Shown piece by piece: positions 45,358-57,943 of a stretch of 64,000 bases of DNA. Within the stretch, counting starts at the first letter, position 1. The number at the start of each line of letters is the position of its first letter. The translations under genes were made by a program, and so were the position numbers. Origin of the DNA: Trichosphaerium sp. ATCC 40318 (lineage: Eukaryota; Discosea; Flabellinia; Trichosidae); assembly GCA_038496445.1 (NCBI GenBank), contig JALMLS010000531.1:186001-250000 (forward strand), read 5' to 3'. A model generated the notes under the pieces. The model made no database searches. It was not told where the DNA came from and saw nothing but the letters and a program-made list of their open reading frames with translations.

Positions 45358-47308
45358 TGTCGTTGTATAAAAAGTTTTTTACGGAAGCCCAAATATGTAG
45401 TATTTTGTCAAAACAAAGTCAAAAATTCGGACCACTAATTATCCTATATTATGTCATAGGAACTATTTAGAAAGCCCCTTTTAGGGGGGTTGGCGGGACA
45501 GAGCCTAGCGGCGGCTGAGCGCCATAACCCTGTTGTCTCCCTGTGGCGAACAGTTCAATATCACTTTGACATTTTTTCGACTGTTTTTTTGACATTGAAG
45601 TATAACCCGCTTTTTATTATATTGTTGTGGGAGGATTATATCCAAGGAGTGCGGAAGAGGAGAGGAGCGGTTATACTATTTATTCCCGCGAGATAGTGAT
45701 CTCCGGGCGGTGTACAATCTGTGTTTTCAATTTATTAATAAATCTCGTTCAGAAAAAGACCTCGTACAAGAAATATTCTCAAGAAAACATAGATTGTGTA
45801 ACCTTGGTGCTGAACGCATTTTATGCAGTGTCAATTAAGCGTATTTACATGAGTGTTTTGTTGTTGAGGCTAAGAGTCAAAAATCACGTGATTTGCCTTA
45901 AGCATACATTGAAGTTTGTATGTTACGTTTACGTGACGAAAGGTGACCACATAGTAGCTTTCAACAAAGATGTGATTATTTTTTCGCGGTATCAAATGGT
46001 GCACATGATGAAAAAAAATGTAAAGTCAACTCTTCTGAACGTCTGTCCTTCTTCGCCAAGGTAGATGTTCCAAACCTCGATATCAACGTATTCTCAGGTC
46101 ATGAGGTAACGTACGTTCATAGACTCGCAGGCAATTCAATGCGTCGCTAAAACAGCTCCGAAAAATAATACATCTGAGGTTTGATACAAAAAAAACCCAC
46201 TTGTTTTTGTACTTTTACGCCGAAAAAAATCATCTAGTTTGTCTCCGATTGAATTCACTCTGGGCTTGTATTTCTTGTGTCACCTATGCCTAAATTAAAA
46301 CTCATAGCGTGAGGAAAACAATGCAGTTAAACGTTATCATAACGAACGAAACCTATATTTGACTTTTTCAAAAAACCAGAAAATTTACCTGGATTTTACC
46401 AATTGTTTCTGTGATTGAAATAGCCGCATCTGTGCTAGTAGTTTTTATATAAATAGATGCATTGGTAAGGATATTATATATACTTTATTCAATCAATCTC
46501 AGACTCACGGAGTTAAATACAAAGAAAGTTAAGCATGTCAACTATCATTTGAAAAAAAACCAAAATAAAACAAAAAAAGCCGAAAAGCTTTTCGCGTTTT
46601 TTCACGCTAGCCAAGTCTCATTTTGTAAATGTTGTCACTGTTTTAAACACAAGAAACCGTATTACCAATCTTCCACGAATAATATTGTTTACAGACACTT
46701 CCAGATAGTAAAAAAGACTACTAACAAATTCATAGCTAAGTATGACATTTATACGTGATTTACCTGAGCTCTCTTTCCAATTACTACCAAACTACACGTG
46801 ACCCAACTACTGTGAATGTTATTATAAATATTATAATAACATAGCCCCACAAAACACACATACAAAGGTCCCTAATAAGTACCTTATTAGCGAGAACAGA
46901 ACCAAGAAAATGTCAATGAGCTGTTTTGATCCAAAAACACGCAGTTATGCTTCATCAAGCCCTGTACGCGTTCTTTAACTCTGTACATCACGCGGAAGTA
47001 ATTTCCGAATGCTATACAGTGATTTATCACGTTTTAACGCTTAAAGCACGTTGAGGCATTTCTAAATACATTTGACATTAAAATAAAAATGGGACACGTT
47101 ATTCTAGACGGCGCTCACAACGCCTGAGATAAAATACATCATGTGATTGTTCCCAATAAACTAAGCAATCTAATATGGGATGATGGCTATAATACAAAGG
47201 GTTAGAGGCGAACAAAATCATCGGAGTTATGCCAAAAAAAAAAAAAAGGAAAAAAAAACACTCTCATTAAGTTGGTGTCCACGTTTTTTAAATTCTAGTC
47301 TCACTATA
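45358..47308. other. long intergenic region with a GC-rich block
   Basis: No supported gene. A short GC-rich segment at about 45475-45550 (contains GGCGGGACAGAGCCTAGCGG) contrasts with AT-rich flanks. A TCACGTGA palindrome is at 45884. Open frames at 45490-45696 and 45627-46064 have no motif. Confidence 0.45.
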
Positions 47309-47646
47309 ATGAACGCACCAAGAAGAAGAGATGCAATGTTTGAGCCAGGGCCAACAAAAGGAAGCAAAGAGCCAATGGTGTTTAAATTTAAAATAAATAA
47401 ACAGGTATGACGAAATCACCAATAAGGGTGTTTTAATGAATTTGATTTTGTTGATACTAATGTCACTGTCATTAGTGCCCTATGTACTTTTGTGAAAGGG
47501 GTTGGTGTCCCCGTAGCCCTACGTGGGAGTTTCGTAACGATGCAGAGCTCCTGGCGCGATGTACGCAACGTTTGAGAAAGTCTAACAGAGCACAATGTGT
47601 TTGTAAAAACAAGTTTTTATTACCGTTAACACTATCGTACTTGTAG
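47309..47646 (+). CDS. small unknown protein, paralogue B
   Basis: Exons 47309-47404 and 47476-47646 (267 nt, 88 aa). It is colinear with the gene at 38457: EPGPT near residue 12, KFKINKQ at the end of exon 1, then CPMYFCERGW and PTWEFRNDAELLARCT in exon 2. Intron phase (0) and position are the same. The N terminus is Arg-rich (NAPRRRD). C-terminal ends of the two copies diverge. No known domain; the invariant Cys, Trp and acidic block might form a small binding motif. Function unknown. Confidence 0.6.
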
Positions 47647-50441
47647 GTCACATTGACAACTCTGACGCCAATCAAGAAATTTCATAGTGGGGCGACTGAT
47701 CTTTTTGTCCTCTTACAAAAGCAAAAACCTGTTGTAGACCAATAAACTAATCACGTGATTAAACTCGAACAAAATACTTTTTTTTTTCGTCATTTTTTTT
47801 TTGATAAAAATCAACAGAATACAGTACCTCATGCGTCCTCATATGCGTAACGCTTGTTTACTGAACTTTTGAAGTGCATATCAGTGTTCCCAATTTGAGA
47901 ATGCGTTAAATAGACGTCAGGCACGTCAAAGCTTCTCAAAACATGTCAAAACTTCTCAAAAAACTTGGGTTAGGTGTAAAAGGCAATTTCTTGTTCTCTT
48001 CCTGTATCTTTTCATAAAATCCACTTATTCCCACTAAACCAACGTAAATTAACGTACATCAAATCAGTATTTATCTCAACAAATTGAAAATCTTTCAAAA
48101 AGTGAAAGTAAAAAAGTGTCAAAAAAATCTTTTGTGTTCGCTCAGGAATTTGTTTGGGTGCATAAACATACCTACCACGACGTCTCAAACTTGTAACTAA
48201 AAACGTAATCGAGATTTTACAAAAACTATTCGGATTCCTTTTTACGCCAATCACTACGAATACGATAAACTGGGAGACTTATGGAGAGATTATTTTTGTC
48301 TTTTTCTATTCAAAATGTTTAGTCAACTAGCTTATATCAAACGTTTGATACCCTCATTCTAATACGTACCTAGTCAATAGTTATTAAAAACAATAAGTCT
48401 GCTCCCACTTGGCCAGAATTCTTCAGTTTAAACAGCTTGAATTGGCTATTGGCTCGTAAATATTATATTACAACGTATGAGAATAGATAACAACAAGCTC
48501 GAGAACATAGCGTGTACAAATGAAACCGCATTCACCATGTTTCTATGTTAGGTAATACCTTCACGGCGCACTCTCCTCGTGTGGTACTATTGAATTCAGA
48601 TGTACTAACGAGCTCTGGAGGTCAAGGAAAGTACGTTGGAATAAAGTGGATTGTTAAAAACTATTGTCATCACTCCATCGCGTTCCTTTGTAACTGCTGT
48701 AGTCTACATAAATATCAGCAAAAACTCCCATCAAAATTACCAAAAAAGCAAAACGCTTGCAACCTTTCCAAGCAATACCCACCCGTGTTGTATGCTATGA
48801 CCAACTACTACAATAATCCTAGTTACTCTTCTTTACTGTAACCAATGAGGCTACAATATCGATCCAACGCGTCGTGAGTAACCTACAGTGGAGCCAAATA
48901 CATTGGATTATTTTTACAACATAAAGTACAAAAGTTACAAAAACAGTACGTGAAAGCTCGCACGTGAATAGTGGTACTTCTCAATATTATAACCTACACG
49001 TTCATATTTTCTGATATCCCTTAAGGTCTAGAAACCTTGTACGTGGTGTAGCACGCGCAGTGCAAGTAAAGATGCTGGTCTTGAGTTATTTGATAACCAA
49101 ACAGATTCAAGTCTGTTTTCATAAATATTAGCAGCGCCTACGGCACCACCCAGCGCCGCATTGCCTTGCCCTAACTGTCGCATGTACCTGAATTCTTAGA
49201 CTCATCAACCTCTCATTAGAACAAATATAGCACCTATATTGACACCGATTAACTGTAGCGCTAATTGAGTTAGCTTTGCCTCCACTATTGATTCACGTGT
49301 GCTAGCACCATTAACATCACGCTAGCATACTCATTGCGTCTGAATAAAGCGCCTTGTGAGCACTCCGACGCACAGCAAATACCATGAGGGTTCTCTCGTG
49401 TCTTTTTGTTAAACTTGCTTATCACACTCAAGGAAAATACTTCGTGACGTGATGAAGTAAATCGTTACAATGTGCTACAAAACGTATGGAGAAAACTAAC
49501 CCCGCCGCACAAGAATTGCATTTCAAAAAAGATGATCTTTTCTGTGTATGGGGAATCCTGAAGGCTAAGAGCGCACAAGTAATACAATTAAAAAAAAGTG
49601 CGCCAAATGTGGGATTCATTTGCTTTTGCTTCTTTTTGGCTCGGAAACTATGTTTCTATGCTGACGTGAGTAAAATATGTGGTACACATTCGTACACGTA
49701 GTGCCTGAGTTTGGTATGTCACTTTGCCTGAGCTTGTGTACCATACTAATACAATTTTTTGCGTGCTTGGGACTCTCGCGTTGTGTACAGTTGCGCAGAG
49801 GCTATAAAGTGCGAACCTAATTTTCGGACATTGTTGTTTTGAGTAAATACACGTCATGGGTACTTTAAAGGGGTTACTTGCAGTGTATTTCGATGACACT
49901 CAAGTTTTGTTCACTCGCATACTATTTGTAGCGACATACAAAGGTAGTTTACGCATTTTAGAGCCTTAATGGCGCTAAACTGAGGAATGTTTAGAGTGAC
50001 AGGTTGCGGACAAAAAGAGCCAGTTTTATTGCGCAAAAATGGCTAATTAACGGTTATTTACGCTGCCTATTTGTGCAGCGATTGATTTTCATACTTACTG
50101 AGTAAAAACTCCTCCACCGGAGCTCACAGCTCTTTTATACGCTACCAACAACTGACTGACAACACAATTAATGACACCCGGTAAGGTAAAAGTAATCGAC
50201 AAAAACGAAATAGTCTATTTTCTACTCCTCCTAAATGTCACTTTAATTGTCACTTACCCGCAATTGTACACCTAAACAGCCAATAATCATAATGGAATAG
50301 AGAAGATTTGGTGAAAACACTCCCAAACAACAAACCGCCTAAAGATACAAAAAATAGTTTATTTACATTGTCAATGTGACTACAAGGTCACCTGTATAAT
50401 ACAAAAGAGAAAAAACGACCACTAAATTTGTTGCCGACACC
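47647..50441. other. long gene-poor region
   Basis: About 2.8 kb. ATG-started open frames at 48545-48841 (98 aa, Lys/Tyr-rich) and 49486-49701 (71 aa) exist, but neither has splice partners, repeats or a recognisable motif. A TCACGTGA palindrome lies at 47751. I do not call genes here. Confidence 0.5.
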
Positions 50442-51983
50442 TTATTCGTATCGTGGTCTTTTACGGCCTGAAGTCTTCTTCAGTATCCGTCGACGAGCAT
50501 TAGTAAACCAATTGTTAATTTGAGTTAATGTCAGGTTAGTCTGACCAGCTAACTCTATTTTCTCTTGCTCAGTAGGGTAAGGATGATCTTCATGGAAAAA
50601 TAACCAATCTTTAAGCTGTTTTACGGCCTAAAAACAAGGTATAAATAACAAGCGTTAAAAAAAGAATCATTTTTACCTCTTCTGGTAAATTACCCCTTTT
50701 ACGTCTAACAGAAGAAGCTAAAGATAATCAAATCAGTATAACAGATTGCCAAAGATGCCAAATAATAACTAAAAAAACCGCAAGTGACACTTGCCGAAAA
50801 ACCTACGGAAAAACCCTTTAAAATGTAGTACGTACAAGGAGGTTCCCTTGTGTCCCTTATTTTATCTCTATTCCCTTTCATTCGGACTTGATGTGGTCTA
50901 TAATCTTTGTCCTCTTCTATATCTCGCTTACCATACACTCTTTGACGCTTTCGCATGTCGTTATCGTAGGTATTGTTCTCTGGAACCCTGTAACGACGAG
51001 ATTGTTGAGGTTGTTGGCCATCAGCGCTATTTTGAAAGGTATATAGCAATTGTGACGCCCACAAATCGGTGAATTCTTCTTCGTTTTCTTGAGTCGCTGG
51101 TCTACAAACTTGAGGTGGAGTATGGTGTACTTGCTGCGCAACGTTCAAAGGCACTAAGGTTGCATTTCCTGAAGTTACCAAACTCTGTTGCGTTCGCGTT
51201 CCGGACTGGTGAAACATAGATGTCATGTCTACGTTCATTGACGTGCTATGCACTACCGTCCCGTTGGCAGGGTAGCCACTGTGAACTTGAACTATGGGTG
51301 ACAGCGGCATACTGTTGGCAAGGTGAGCAGGACTGGAGTGCGTAGGAACGAGGGAGGCGTTCATGCGGAGGTTTGCAGGGTTTCCAAGCTGCTCTGACAG
51401 TTTTGGCAACTTGACCTGCATCTTCGCTCTAGTAGATCGTACTTGCTCCCGTTGCTCCTTAAGCTACCATGTGATGAGTGGAAAGCAGTATTGTAACCGT
51501 TAGGTTGTACCGTATTGAGGTCCTGTTTCAATTTAGTAACAGTTAATTGTAAGTCCTTTCGTGAAGGATCACCACACTCCATTATCGTTTTTACGGTATT
51601 AAGACGTAAAAAGACTTCGTCGATCTACTGACAGGTCAAAAAGGTGCTGATTATTACTAATTAGGGTCACCTTCTTCTCCACTCTGCTGATGCGTATATC
51701 GTGCTGGTTTTTGAAAGCTGCCAAGTGATGTTCAAATACCTTGACAACAACGTCAATTACCTTTTGTTCTAGTCCAGAATCGCCTAACGCATAATTTAGC
51801 GACACTTTTACATGCACTTGACATGACACGAGCGCGCGTACCTAACACGGATCGGAGGGTACTCCCGTTAGCACTCATGGGTGCGCTAGCGGTTGGTTGG
51901 GAATTTTGTATCTTGTAGGCGTTTGTGTCACCGATCTGCCCGTGTTGTGGGTGTTGAACAATAAAACCAGTTCCGTTTTGCAT
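50442..51983 (-). CDS. TALE-class homeodomain transcription factor
   Basis: Exons 51983-51842, 51804-51671, 51576-51511, 51421-50836, 50717-50677, 50627-50442 (1155 nt, 384 aa). The last two exons encode a TALE homeodomain: KRGNLPEEAVKQLKDWL, the three-residue loop extension HPYP, then LTLTQINNWFTNARRRIL. The domain sits at the extreme C terminus, followed by a short basic tail. Upstream is a predicted helix pair (YALGDSGLEQKVIDVVVKVF; VTKLKQDLN), a low-complexity Ser/Pro/Thr/Asn region and an Arg/Asp-rich basic stretch. Homeodomain position 50 is Thr, where TALE proteins usually have Ile. Expected to bind DNA in the nucleus. The gene closes in frame with six exons; exon 3 boundaries are the least certain. 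Confidence 0.85.
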
Positions 51984-52258
51984 TACGAGCCTAGTGTTGC
52001 CTCCTTATACTTTAGACGTACTTCAAACTGCACCAGCAAGAAGTTATTTTTGGATAAAGAATTTGTAAATGTGGAGAAATCTCGCGGTTGACTGAAATAA
52101 ACTCAGAATTTATGCGGGTTTTTGTGTAATTCCTATTGGTCATTTTGGTTTTTGCTACCAAAACAGGCGCCTTCAACGTCTGGCGACCTCAATTTTACTA
52201 CTTACAACTTTTTTTAGCATTTGACGCTATTTACGCCATGTTGTGTTTTTGGGAGATG

Positions 52259-54358
52259 TCATTGTTCTAGCACTACAAGTCCTTTCTTTACAAGCGATTC
52301 AATAGGTAACGAAGGCATCCATAGAGATTCGCGTTTTCGCCTTACTTCTTTCAATTTCTCTTGCTCCTTCTTTTTCATCAACTCGCGCTCTTTTTCAAGG
52401 TACGTGCATAGTAGATTCTGGTAATAACAAAGCTTTATCTGACGCGTTTTGCGGATATTCCTAAAACAAGGTTATTGAAATTGCTTACATAGTGGCGAGA
52501 ACATTATCACAACCAAAAAGGCGCGAAAAAAAAGCAAAAAAAAGCAAAAAAAAAATAGGGTTCTTTAATTTCTAAAATAATTCGTTACCTTCTAAGCACT
52601 ACACGGGACTTCTGTCCTGTCGCTTTATCCTTTATATCCCATTCGCCAGCATCTATTGGTTCTGTACCAAGAACATGAGGTTTTATTCCATCAATTAGAT
52701 TCTTGTAGTGTGCCGCATTAGGCACATAGTTTGGTGCCTTCTGTTTTTTACCTGTCTATGGAGGTTGTTAGTTACTGTCCTTATTTGGGTTATTTTTTTG
52801 CTATTTTTTGTGCACGCAAAAATATTAAATTTTTTTACCTTCGTTTTGTTAACTCTTTTTGAGCCTAGATAACGTCGACAGTTGTCTGAACCACAATAGC
52901 ATCTCTGTTTACGTAATCCAAATCGTACCTAAGCAAAGAAGAATTCAACACGTCAAAAAGTTTATAAATCTGCAAGAAAAAAAAAGCGTACAAATTGATA
53001 ATCAAAAGTCAGTTCTGTACCAGCTTGAATTGGTTTAATAGCAAATATACCAACTCGTGTTTGTCCTGCAGCAACCCTAACAACGAAAATAAACGGAATT
53101 CGTGTACAAAAAAAAACAAAAAAAATTTAAACCAACTCTACAAGTTTCAATAAACATACCATTTTTCAGTTCTGCAATTGGGATCACAACTATGGTTAAT
53201 AAAGCGAGCCAAATTACCTTTTCTTGAAGCGTCGATACATAATTGAGAATCGATTGTTAAGAAGTAAAAGTGCTTATCCTTTCTACAAAGCTATTAAAGT
53301 CCACACAAAAGCATTTTGATTTGTTTGGTATTGCTTTGGAATACACAAATAAGTTTTCGGGTCAAATAATGACGCGTGTCACTCTTTTTACGCCACGTTG
53401 CAAACAAGTAAGAAAAGGCGTAGAAAAGAAAAAGGGTAGAAAGATATTGTTAGTTTACGTGTAAATGTAAACGTACTTGTATTTTGCTGATTTCATGCGT
53501 TGTACGCATTGGCTTGTGGTAATAACTTCTCCAACATACTCTATGATGAGGTCACCTGGTTGCAGGTTTTGTAGAATTTCTACGCCGTGACCTTTACGCC
53601 CAGCCTGAATTTAATAGTTAAACAATAGAAGTTTACCGATTCGCTCACATTGATAAGCTTAATTTTTGCGTATTGCTCGTTTTGTAGCCTCGTATTTGTG
53701 CAATTCTGTCCGCAAGGGCAAAGTTCTGGGTTACACTCGTAGTATAATTGCCTATAAGGTCGCTGTGAGAATTTTTAAAATGAAAGTGACGCCTGTCATT
53801 TTGTTGAAAAAGGCGCGGGTTTAAAGTTGCAGATAATATTGTACCTGTTGACGCAGGAACGGCCACAACCTAATGAAGTGGATTAATAAATGTACAAACA
53901 AATACTGATTGTTTGATTCGTACCAATACCATCAGGCTCTACTGTACAAGTGCATACATGTCCATTTTCTCGTTTTGTTTTAGCGAACCGTTTTACAGAA
54001 GCAGGGTAGATATCTTCAATCTATGAGTTCAAGTAACGCTAATGGAACGTACTGCTTCGAATTACTTGGTAATCAGGCGCTATTTCAACATTAATGTTAC
54101 ATTTCCAATTGAATACGCGTTTTTACGTACGGTCTCTCTTTTCATACTTTCTTTTGCTCTATTAAGAAGAACGGTTAATTTTTTTTCTTCAATTTGTAAT
54201 TTAATAATTCTGCATACTGTAGAATTGTCCGTAGTACTTATTCGACTATCTTCTGATTTGCTTTGTTCTTCTTCGTGTGTTTCATGCATTTTTTGTCTCT
54301 TAGAGTTTCCTGTATCACCATATTCAAGCTTTCGCTTCTTTACGGGCTTATGCTCCAT
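52259..54358 (-). CDS. Set2/SETD2-like histone lysine methyltransferase (AWS-SET-post-SET)
   Basis: Exons 54358-54131, 54020-53924, 53869-53845, 53751-53649, 53604-53477, 53282-53160, 53076-52992, 52928-52839, 52755-52589, 52460-52259 (1248 nt, 415 aa). An acidic/basic N terminus with a nuclear-type KPVKKRKLE leads to an AWS domain ([30 protein letters not shown]). The SET domain follows: [43 protein letters not shown] and ELTFDYQF. The post-SET is [14 protein letters not shown]. This order is that of H3K36 methyltransferases (Set2, SETD2, NSD, ASH1). The C terminus is a short Lys/Glu-rich coiled coil; no WW or SRI domain is seen, so RNA polymerase II coupling may differ from Set2. Confidence 0.9.
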
Positions 54359-54567
54359 TACAGAAAAAGAGAAAAAAAAACAGATGGTCAAAACTCGTAT
54401 TATTTAAGACCATTCCAATAACAGGCAAAATTATCATACAGTACCAAAAAGAAAAGAGTGTCGATGAGGTTGTTTGGGTTTGTGGGTTTTTTTTATTGTT
54501 CTATCAACTTTGTTGTTGCTTGTGTACAGTACGATTTGATTAACGTGTCAAGTTGTGTATGTTCTTC

Positions 54568-55364
54568 TCATGTAGTTTTATTTAAACCTGCAACATCCAA
54601 TTGCCTAAAGATGATCAGAACGCGTAAACAAATAGGCTGTAATTCGAGTTTTGTAGTTTGACATTTTTTTTTTTTGGTTTGTATTTAGATATCGCATTAC
54701 GTACCCTGATGACATGAGTAGATTCCTGAATTTTGGGTAGTTAATCTCATTTACATTCTGTCCAACTACTGAATCAAGTTCATTGTCTGTTATTTTTTCT
54801 CCGAGAATTTCAAGAGCAGTTTTCAATTCCTCCTTTGTGATAAACCCTCGATTGTTAAAATCAAAAGCTTCAAAAGCACATTTTAGGTCTTTATCTAACT
54901 CTATCTGTGATTTACTACGTGTTCTAGATCCAAGAGAGCCAGACATTGTACGTTGGAACTTTTTTTCCATTGACGTGTTTGTTATCTTTCTGAATTCCTC
55001 ATATGTAATGAAACCTATTTTTGTGACTGTTTTAGTGTGGAGTTTTGGTGAAGTTATCTTTTTTTTTGGTGTTTGTTGTAGGGCCATATAATTGGAATTT
55101 CATCCTGTTTGGAACTATAATTGAGTAATTCGTACCATCGCTATCGCTGTCTACGCTGTTAAAAAGTTCAAGCATCTCCTCACGAGCAACATCGCCCAGA
55201 AATTTATTGTATCCTTTGTATGCTTCGAGAAACGCTTCGAAATCAATTTTTCCAGCTGATTGTTGATCTATTTTCCCGAATACTTCCATTGAGAAGCTAC
55301 GAAGGCGTCTTGGTGGCATTCTAGGCATTGGCGGGCTCTGACCGGTTGGAGTTGGGCTGGTCAT
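54568..55364 (-). CDS. EF-hand calcium-binding protein (calmodulin/centrin-like)
   Basis: Exons 55364-55136, 55014-54705, 54604-54568 (576 nt, 191 aa). A Pro/Arg-rich N-terminal tail (TSPTPTGQSPPMPRMPPRR) precedes four EF-hand-like units. EF2 is canonical across the splice (DSDSDGFITYEEF), EF3 is DFNNRGFITKEEL, while EF1 (QQSAGKIDFEAF) and EF4 (NVNEINYPKF) lack full Ca ligands. The length of the EF core and spacing fit the calmodulin/centrin/calcineurin-B group. A Ser/Arg/Lys insert between EF2 and EF3 (MSGSLGSRTRSKS) is unusual and could be a phosphorylation or targeting site. Two functional Ca sites are expected. Confidence 0.82.
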
Positions 55365-55857
55365 AGTGCTATTGCAAAAATTAGTACAAAAACTGCTTAA
55401 TACGGATTTAAAAAGCCCGCCGTACCTGTTGTACAAGATATATTTTCACGAAACAAATAAAGCGTTGATTAATATTGACAAGTAGATTTATTTCGTTTAC
55501 AAAGTAGAAAACCGAGTCAGGTCAAATAGAAAAGACAATTGCATAAGAGGTAAACTTTTTTCTTGATAAATATTATTGCAGAAATTGCAGGAATTCCTTA
55601 CACGGCATACTGTTCGCAATTAAAACAGGTAGTTGATATTACTTTAAAAGGATTTCGTGTCATCTACAACTTAAGTTCTATAATAATGCTTCTCACGAGT
55701 ACAGTATAGCTATTAGTCATACTTACTAAAGCGCAAAGAAATATAACCTGACTATTTGACTATTTGTCCATATTTGATAAAAAACCAATCTTATTCAACA
55801 GACAATCAGTAAAAAAGGGTAAAGAATGCGTATATTTTACAGTAGTAGTGGAATGAT
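55365..55857. other. intergenic region
   Basis: About 490 bp between two minus-strand genes. No feature beyond AT-rich sequence is seen. Confidence 0.5.
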
Positions 55858-57639
55858 TTATAATTCAGCATCAAGTGAGAAAGTAATACCTGTAGTATAA
55901 AGTGAGTAGAAATAAAACACGTAACTAAAATATTAAAAGTCACTACGCGTACCTTTAAGAGCGCTCAACATATCTTGAGCTGCTCCAAGGAGATCCTTTT
56001 GGTCTTCAACATCTCCTTCTAGTTCCAATTCTTTCAATTGTGCTTTATGAGTCACTTCTGACATCAAATTGCCTAATTTCTTCTGTGCAGAGAACAGATT
56101 GCGGTTTGATGGTTGTAAGCCTTGTTTGATTGCTTGTACGAAAGCGCCTCTGTCTGCTTCAATGTTCTAATAAATATGTGAGCCACTAAAAAACCCAAAG
56201 CCGGTGCTGTACGTCATTTCCCAAGTTATCTACAATATCTCTTGCCAAATTACCAATACTCTACAAAAAATGTCAACAGCACGAAATGGATGTAAATAAA
56301 AGTACCTTGCGCAAGTTATTTTTATCAGCATCTTCAGCTGCAGCGTGCAATTTTGCGAGTTTATCTGCTACATTTTTGACAGAATTGTCCAAGTCCTTAA
56401 GGTATCCTGGTGGGTTGTAGTCTTCCATGGTTTCCATCAACTCTGATTCAAACATAGCCTAACGTAGTTCGTAAGTAAATTACCATTAATACAACCACTT
56501 AAAGCAATATAGATCGCCATAATTAAATTTTGCAAGAAAGAGAAAACGTACTGAAACTTCATGGATGATCGCTTCGATCTCCTCAAGACAAGCTGACACT
56601 TGATCGTAAGCGCCTGCTGCAGTATCCTGAGATTGTTGTCTATGAATAGTAGAGTAAGCACAGTGCGAGGTTTTAAGATATTTCTTTAAAACGTCAATAA
56701 AAAGGCTCGTTATGTACCCTGGCTGTTGTTGCTTTTTTTGGACAGATCGAATAAAATCTGGTAAGCTCGCTTGTAGTAGATCTTGAGCTGATTGTAAACG
56801 CTCTGGTAATAGACCAGTGCTATTTTGTGCTGTAACTAAGCGTTTAACTGTGCGTATTAAATCAATGATTTTGCGAGAGCAGATTTGGGCGAATTCAAGA
56901 AGCATTTCGGGATGTTCGAGGTTGTATAGTTGCGCTACGGTCTACAGATGCGTTAGAACATTGTACCACAATACAATTCAATTTAGTAATTGTCGATTTT
57001 TTTTGGTTCAAAATCCCGCTTTGGCGTTGAGCATACCTGACTAGTTGATCCGTGCACTTCTAAAACACGTTCTACCTCTACTTTGTGACCAGCTTTCATA
57101 AATGCTGTCATGGCCTTTACTACGTTAGTACATGCGCTATACTGCAGTTTTGCAAAGAAAGTTGCGAGCGAATGTTTGGAGTCGCGCAGAAAATTCCAAT
57201 GACGCCAAAATGTGGTAATACATACCTGCAAGAACGTCATGAGCTGATCAAACACGTCTTCGTAGATCGAGCTGTCTTCATTAATAATTGAGAAGTCCTC
57301 GAGTAGTTTTGTTGTAAATCTATCCACGTCTGCGCAAATATCGCGCATGAGTTCCTGCACGGAAGCAACTTTACACGCTCCAGCCTCAGATCTGCAAAAG
57401 TCTCTGCAAAACGTAACCTCCGGTCCCAGGGTACCAATGAGTCGTATTTTTGATATTTTTGTTGCCACAGGAGCATTATCATCGTTACAAACTCGGTAAG
57501 CTTCTACAATAGTAGCACATATCTTCTCTAGCTTCACTCTCACTTGGATAGCGAGGTCTCTGTTCTCGGCTACAATAACGCCTCGAAATTTGAAGGCAGC
57601 CTTTTTGACCATTGGTTTCGCAAATGATTCACTTGCCAT
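55858..57639 (-). CDS. all-helical protein of unknown family
   Basis: Exons 57639-57226, 57141-57037, 56942-56717, 56616-56552, 56458-56306, 56260-56213, 56166-55953, 55889-55858 (1257 nt, 418 aa). Almost the whole protein is predicted helix with amphipathic spacing (LAIQVRVKLEKICATIVEAY, KVASVQELMRDICADVDRF, SRKIIDLIRTVKRLVTAQ, SVKNVADKLAKLHAAAEDADK). The pattern recalls vinculin/talin-type helical bundles, but no diagnostic motif is present, so this is only an analogy. No membrane segment or signal. It lies 305 bp from the divergent GT49 gene. Confidence 0.72.
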
Positions 57640-57943
57640 GTTGTTATATCTTGTTTAGACTCAATTCAGTTTCTATCTCATTTGACCGTTATTGAATACT
57701 TATTAGGGCCGGGTTGCATCAGAACCGTATACAACCATGCCAAAGGGTCTCTCACATGAATCAACAAATAACAGACTAACAAACGTGCATTGACACTAAT
57801 CGTCAAATTTTACACGTGCTTTTTTAAAGCACGACACAAAAAATCTGTAGGCTCAAAGTAACATGATAGAGGTAACATGACGTTAGAAATACATGCTATG
57901 TGTTGAAGATTTGTGCGGATTAACCAACGAAATTAGTCGTACA

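Noticed and set aside
48545-48841. 98-codon ATG-started open frame
   Set aside because: Single frame with no similarity, poor protein-like composition and no transcript signals; left as intergenic.
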